A stretch of DNA of 64,000 nucleotides from Diploptera punctata (Eukaryota > Arthropoda > Insecta > Blattodea > Blaberidae). Each line of letters begins with the position of its first letter. Positions within the stretch are counted from its first letter, which is position 1. A program made the translations under genes and the position numbers. The stretch spans positions 1 through 64,000 of the forward strand of contig JASPKZ010009649.1 in NCBI GenBank assembly GCA_030220185.1. The letters are read 5' to 3'. Positions 62,305 through 64,000 of this stretch are shown here, one piece after another. Under the pieces are notes generated by a model, which saw nothing but the letters and a program-made list of their open reading frames with translations, did no database searches and was not told the DNA's origin.

Positions 62305-62364
62305 TATGAGGTGAGTTATTTAAACAATATGTTCTCCGATGATTTTTAATGATTATACCTCATA
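62305..62364 (+). other. Conserved PLE terminal hairpin, reference copy
   Basis: TATGAGGTGAGT (62305-62316) and ACCTCATA (62357-62364) can pair as an 8-bp stem across about 45 nt. The same pair occurs at 46459/46511, 47682/47726 and 59299/59341 and inverted at several places. GAG|GTRAGT also equals a strong 5' splice site consensus. The short type of terminus ends before ACCTCATA; the long type includes it. Confidence 0.75.
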
Positions 62365-62406
62365 ATGTTTACTTCCCAACATTAATTAAATATAAATACT
62401 TACTTA

Positions 62407-62445
62407 TTTTAGGAATTCTCACTATGAGGTATATTCTACCTGAAC
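62407..62445 (-). mobile_element. PLE terminus remnant, family A
   Basis: TTTTAGGAATTCTCACTATGAGGTATATTC equals the long left terminus of 44106-44135; it stands between two newer insertions. Confidence 0.6.
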
Positions 62446-62465
62446 TTAAGAGATAAATACATTAC

Positions 62466-62998
62466 CTAGTTAAATATGAGACATAACATTATGTGAATGA
62501 ATGAGTAATTTTCTATATCTGACCTCATAGTTTATGTTTTCTTAAACAAGGGAACTGCAGTTTCAACATGAAACATCCCTCCCATTTTCAACCAACATTA
62601 TGACTAATTTGGACACTCGCACAAAAGAACACTTTAGAAATATTAAAAATGGCAAAATTGAAAAACCAGCTATTGCAGCACATAGTTTGTTGGAGAGTTA
62701 TAAAATTGAAAAAGAGACCAAACTTCTAAAACATTTGGAAAAACCTTTAGAATTGACAGTTTGGGAGAAGAACAAACTTAGATCCATGAATTTCAAAATT
62801 CCTGATGAATGAAACCTGACTTCGAAATTCATTAAATCAACACCAGATGGCAATGTTATAGATGGACATTCCAACAAAAATCCGGTAGTCATAATGTCGA
62901 TTGAAAAATGGGAGGGATGTCCTCTTGAAAACAGCAGTTCCCATGTTTAAGAAAACAAACTATGAGGTAAGATATAAAAAATGACTCATTCATTCATG
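62466..62998. mobile_element. PLE inverted dimer next to a Cdc20 splice donor
   Basis: AAATACATTAC (62455-62465) and AAATAGATTAC (62999-63009) are an 11-bp duplication with one mismatch. Left arm (-): long terminus and tail. Right arm (+): GIY-YIG C-terminal half (KEHFRNIKNGKIEKPAIAAH, ELTVWEK), tail with CAGCAGTTCCCATG and a short terminus (TATGAGGTAAGATA). It ends 34 bp from the exon at 63033. Confidence 0.85.
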
Positions 62999-63032
62999 AA
63001 ATAGATTACAACATAAAAGTGATGCTACTCAC

Positions 63033-63180
63033 CTGGGACTTGGTATCGATGGTGCTGGTACAGACACCTGTGTTGCAGTTCCAGAATCTAATACACCTGT
63101 CAGCTGTTCCACCTCCACTCGCCAGCATGTGACTCTGGTAGGGTGACCAAGCAAGTGGCTTCACAGCCGCCTGGTGCTGA
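63033..63180 (-). CDS. fzy: Cdc20/fizzy, internal exon (5th WD40 region)
   Basis: 148 bp between acceptor TATTGCAG and donor GTGAGT on the minus strand. One base completes a split codon, then 49 codons: QHQAAVKPLAWSPYQSHMLA, SGGGTADRCIRFWNCNTG, VCTSTIDTKSQ. SGGGTxDRCIRFWN is the signature of Cdc20/Cdh1 activators; DTKSQ followed by VCALQWS in the next exon fits Cdc20. WD40 propeller residues bind D-box and KEN-box substrates. Upstream exons are outside the window. Confidence 0.93.
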
Positions 63181-63229
63181 CTGCAATACAAACACAACAC
63201 ACAATTTTATTATATTTTAAGAGAAAATT

Positions 63230-63430
63230 GTCATAGAAATACTGTAAGTCACTAATACCTCAAACCTTGGGTGAAACATTTCAATTCATCTTATCCACAC
63301 CTAAGCTATGGACTATTGCAGAGCTTGTATATAATTTACATAGAAAAATACACCAATCAACTCTTCAAGTTGTGTAACTATGCAATGGAATCATGTCATC
63401 AGCTATGGCTGGAAACATATAATGAAGAGA
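63230..63430. repeat. Dispersed repeat, unbroken copy of the 58731-59374 target
   Basis: CTCAAACCTTGGGTGAAACA, TATGGACTATTGCAGAGCTT and CTATGCAATGGAATCATGTC match 58690-58730 and 59380-59515. It shows the pre-insertion state of that target. Confidence 0.75.
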
Positions 63431-63439
63431 AAAATGATA

Positions 63440-63655
63440 GGTCTTCTTAATAAAGAAGCCACCATTTGTAAGATAGAAGCAAAGGTTTCATAGAATTTGA
63501 TGCACGGGAATTAATAGTGTATATAAGAGAAAAATTTGCATTTAGATTGGAACTTGCTCAGATAGCTCACTTGGTAGAGCATTTGCCTAGAGTGTGAAAG
63601 GTCCTGGGTTCAAGCCCCAATCTGAGTATATCATTTTTCTCTTCAAATATAATAA
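63440..63655 (+). mobile_element. tRNA-headed SINE, family B, monomer
   Basis: Upstream region (GCCACCATTTGTAAGATAGA), tRNA-like head with TAGCTCACTTGGTAGAGCAT and GGGTTCAAGCCCC, edge TTTTTCTCTTCAAATATAAT and an (AT)n stretch. The only copy here in simple plus orientation. Confidence 0.8.
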
Positions 63656-63779
63656 TATATATATATATCTTTATTTTGAACTTTTCACCAATACTTTTAC
63701 ATTAAATATCCCACTCTTCACAGATGATCAAGTTATAATTTACAGTTCAGGGAATGACTTACAAATAGGACTATATCGT

Positions 63780-63995
63780 TCGTTTTCAAGCAGAAGTCCA
63801 ATGAAAATCCGGTAGTCATAATGTCGGTTGAAAATGAGAGAGACGTTTTCTTTTGAAAACTAGTTTCCGTGTTTAAAGAAAACATGAAATATGAGGTAAG
63901 ATGAAAAGAAAGAAAGAAAGAAAGGGGGGAAAAAAACTCATTAATTTATGAATTAAGAACCTCGTAATGTTATTTCCCACATTTAACCCGTTGGG
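63780..63995 (+). mobile_element. PLE 3' terminus at the window edge
   Basis: GGTAGTCATAATGTCGGTTG, a decayed ribozyme-like stretch, GTTTCCGTGTTTAAAGAAAA, ATATGAGGTAAGATG, a (GAAA)n run and the long terminus AACCTCGTAATGTTATTTCC. Confidence 0.7.
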
Positions 63996-64000
63996 TGGGC

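Larger units (their letters stand above)
61089..62391. mobile_element. PLE inverted dimer, 1.3 kb, perfect 15-bp target duplication
   Basis: ATAAATACTTACTTA flanks it at 61074-61088 and 62392-62406. Two 5'-truncated PLE copies lie head to head around 61701-61742, each with linker, GIY-YIG domain, hammerhead and TATGAGGTGAGT terminus. The left terminus is short, the right long. Arms differ by very few substitutions and about five short indels. Located in a Cdc20 intron. Confidence 0.95.
55876..63032 (-). other. fzy: Cdc20 intron, 7157 bp
   Basis: Donor GTGAGT (63032-63027, minus strand) and acceptor GATAG (55876-55880). The intron is almost wholly composed of PLE dimers, SINE fold-backs, a hAT MITE and a LINE fragment. 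One PLE terminus ends 34 bp from the donor. Confidence 0.88.

Overview
The window is animal nuclear DNA, most likely from an insect with a large, repeat-rich genome (a cockroach or termite type would fit; the species is inferred, not proven). Only two host protein genes can be supported. Nearly everything else is transposable-element sequence, much of it nested, inverted and decayed. There are no bacterial-style genes, operons or CRISPR arrays.

Host genes. (1) The 3' part of a Cdc20/fizzy gene lies on the minus strand: WD40-coding exons at 63033-63180, 55774-55875 and about 52131-52324, joined by consensus splice sites and separated by introns of 7.2 and 3.4 kb; its 5' exons lie beyond the right edge. 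(2) An intact, intronless 325-codon F-box/leucine-rich-repeat gene lies at 31893-32870 (+). A decayed tRNA-Tyr-like sequence lies at 30144-30235.

Layout. 1-5.8 kb: hAT remnant, microsatellites, tRNA-derived SINEs, RTE-like LINE ends, a first Penelope-like element (PLE) pair. 5.8-8.4 kb: Gypsy-type LTR element with gag and protease only (-). 9.5-14.1 kb: Jockey-type LINE (+) split by a SINE with a perfect 15-bp target duplication. 14.2-18.5 kb: minus-strand LINE fragments. 18.5-23.6 kb: a second, nearly intact Jockey-type LINE. 24.6-31.4 kb: PHD-finger LINE ORF1, fold-back elements, a Tc1-type element with long inverted repeats, an RNase H LINE piece inside a fold-back. 31.4-38.9 kb: F-box gene, mariner remnants, PLE pieces. 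39-47 kb: two piggyBac elements, the second carrying a 1.55-kb PLE palindrome. 47-52 kb: LINE and PLE fragments. 52-64 kb: Cdc20 with introns full of PLE inverted dimers, tRNA-headed SINE fold-backs and a hAT MITE.

Main observation. The dominant elements from 27 kb onward are Penelope-like retroelements (YVDD reverse transcriptase plus GIY-YIG endonuclease). Their 3' ends carry hammerhead-ribozyme-like cores (CUGANGA, one extra U, stem II, GAAAC, short stem III, cleavage triplet), then a conserved hairpin of TATGAGGTRAGT with ACCTCATA. Many insertions are inverted dimers with both 3' ends outward, flanked by 7-15 bp direct repeats, with one short terminus and one terminus about 40-50 nt longer. 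A separate tRNA-headed SINE family shows the same inverted-dimer, short-end/long-end architecture with 12-14 bp duplications, suggesting that it uses the PLE insertion machinery. Hammerheads and inverted copies are known for PLEs; the shared architecture with a tRNA-headed element is the part most worth testing.
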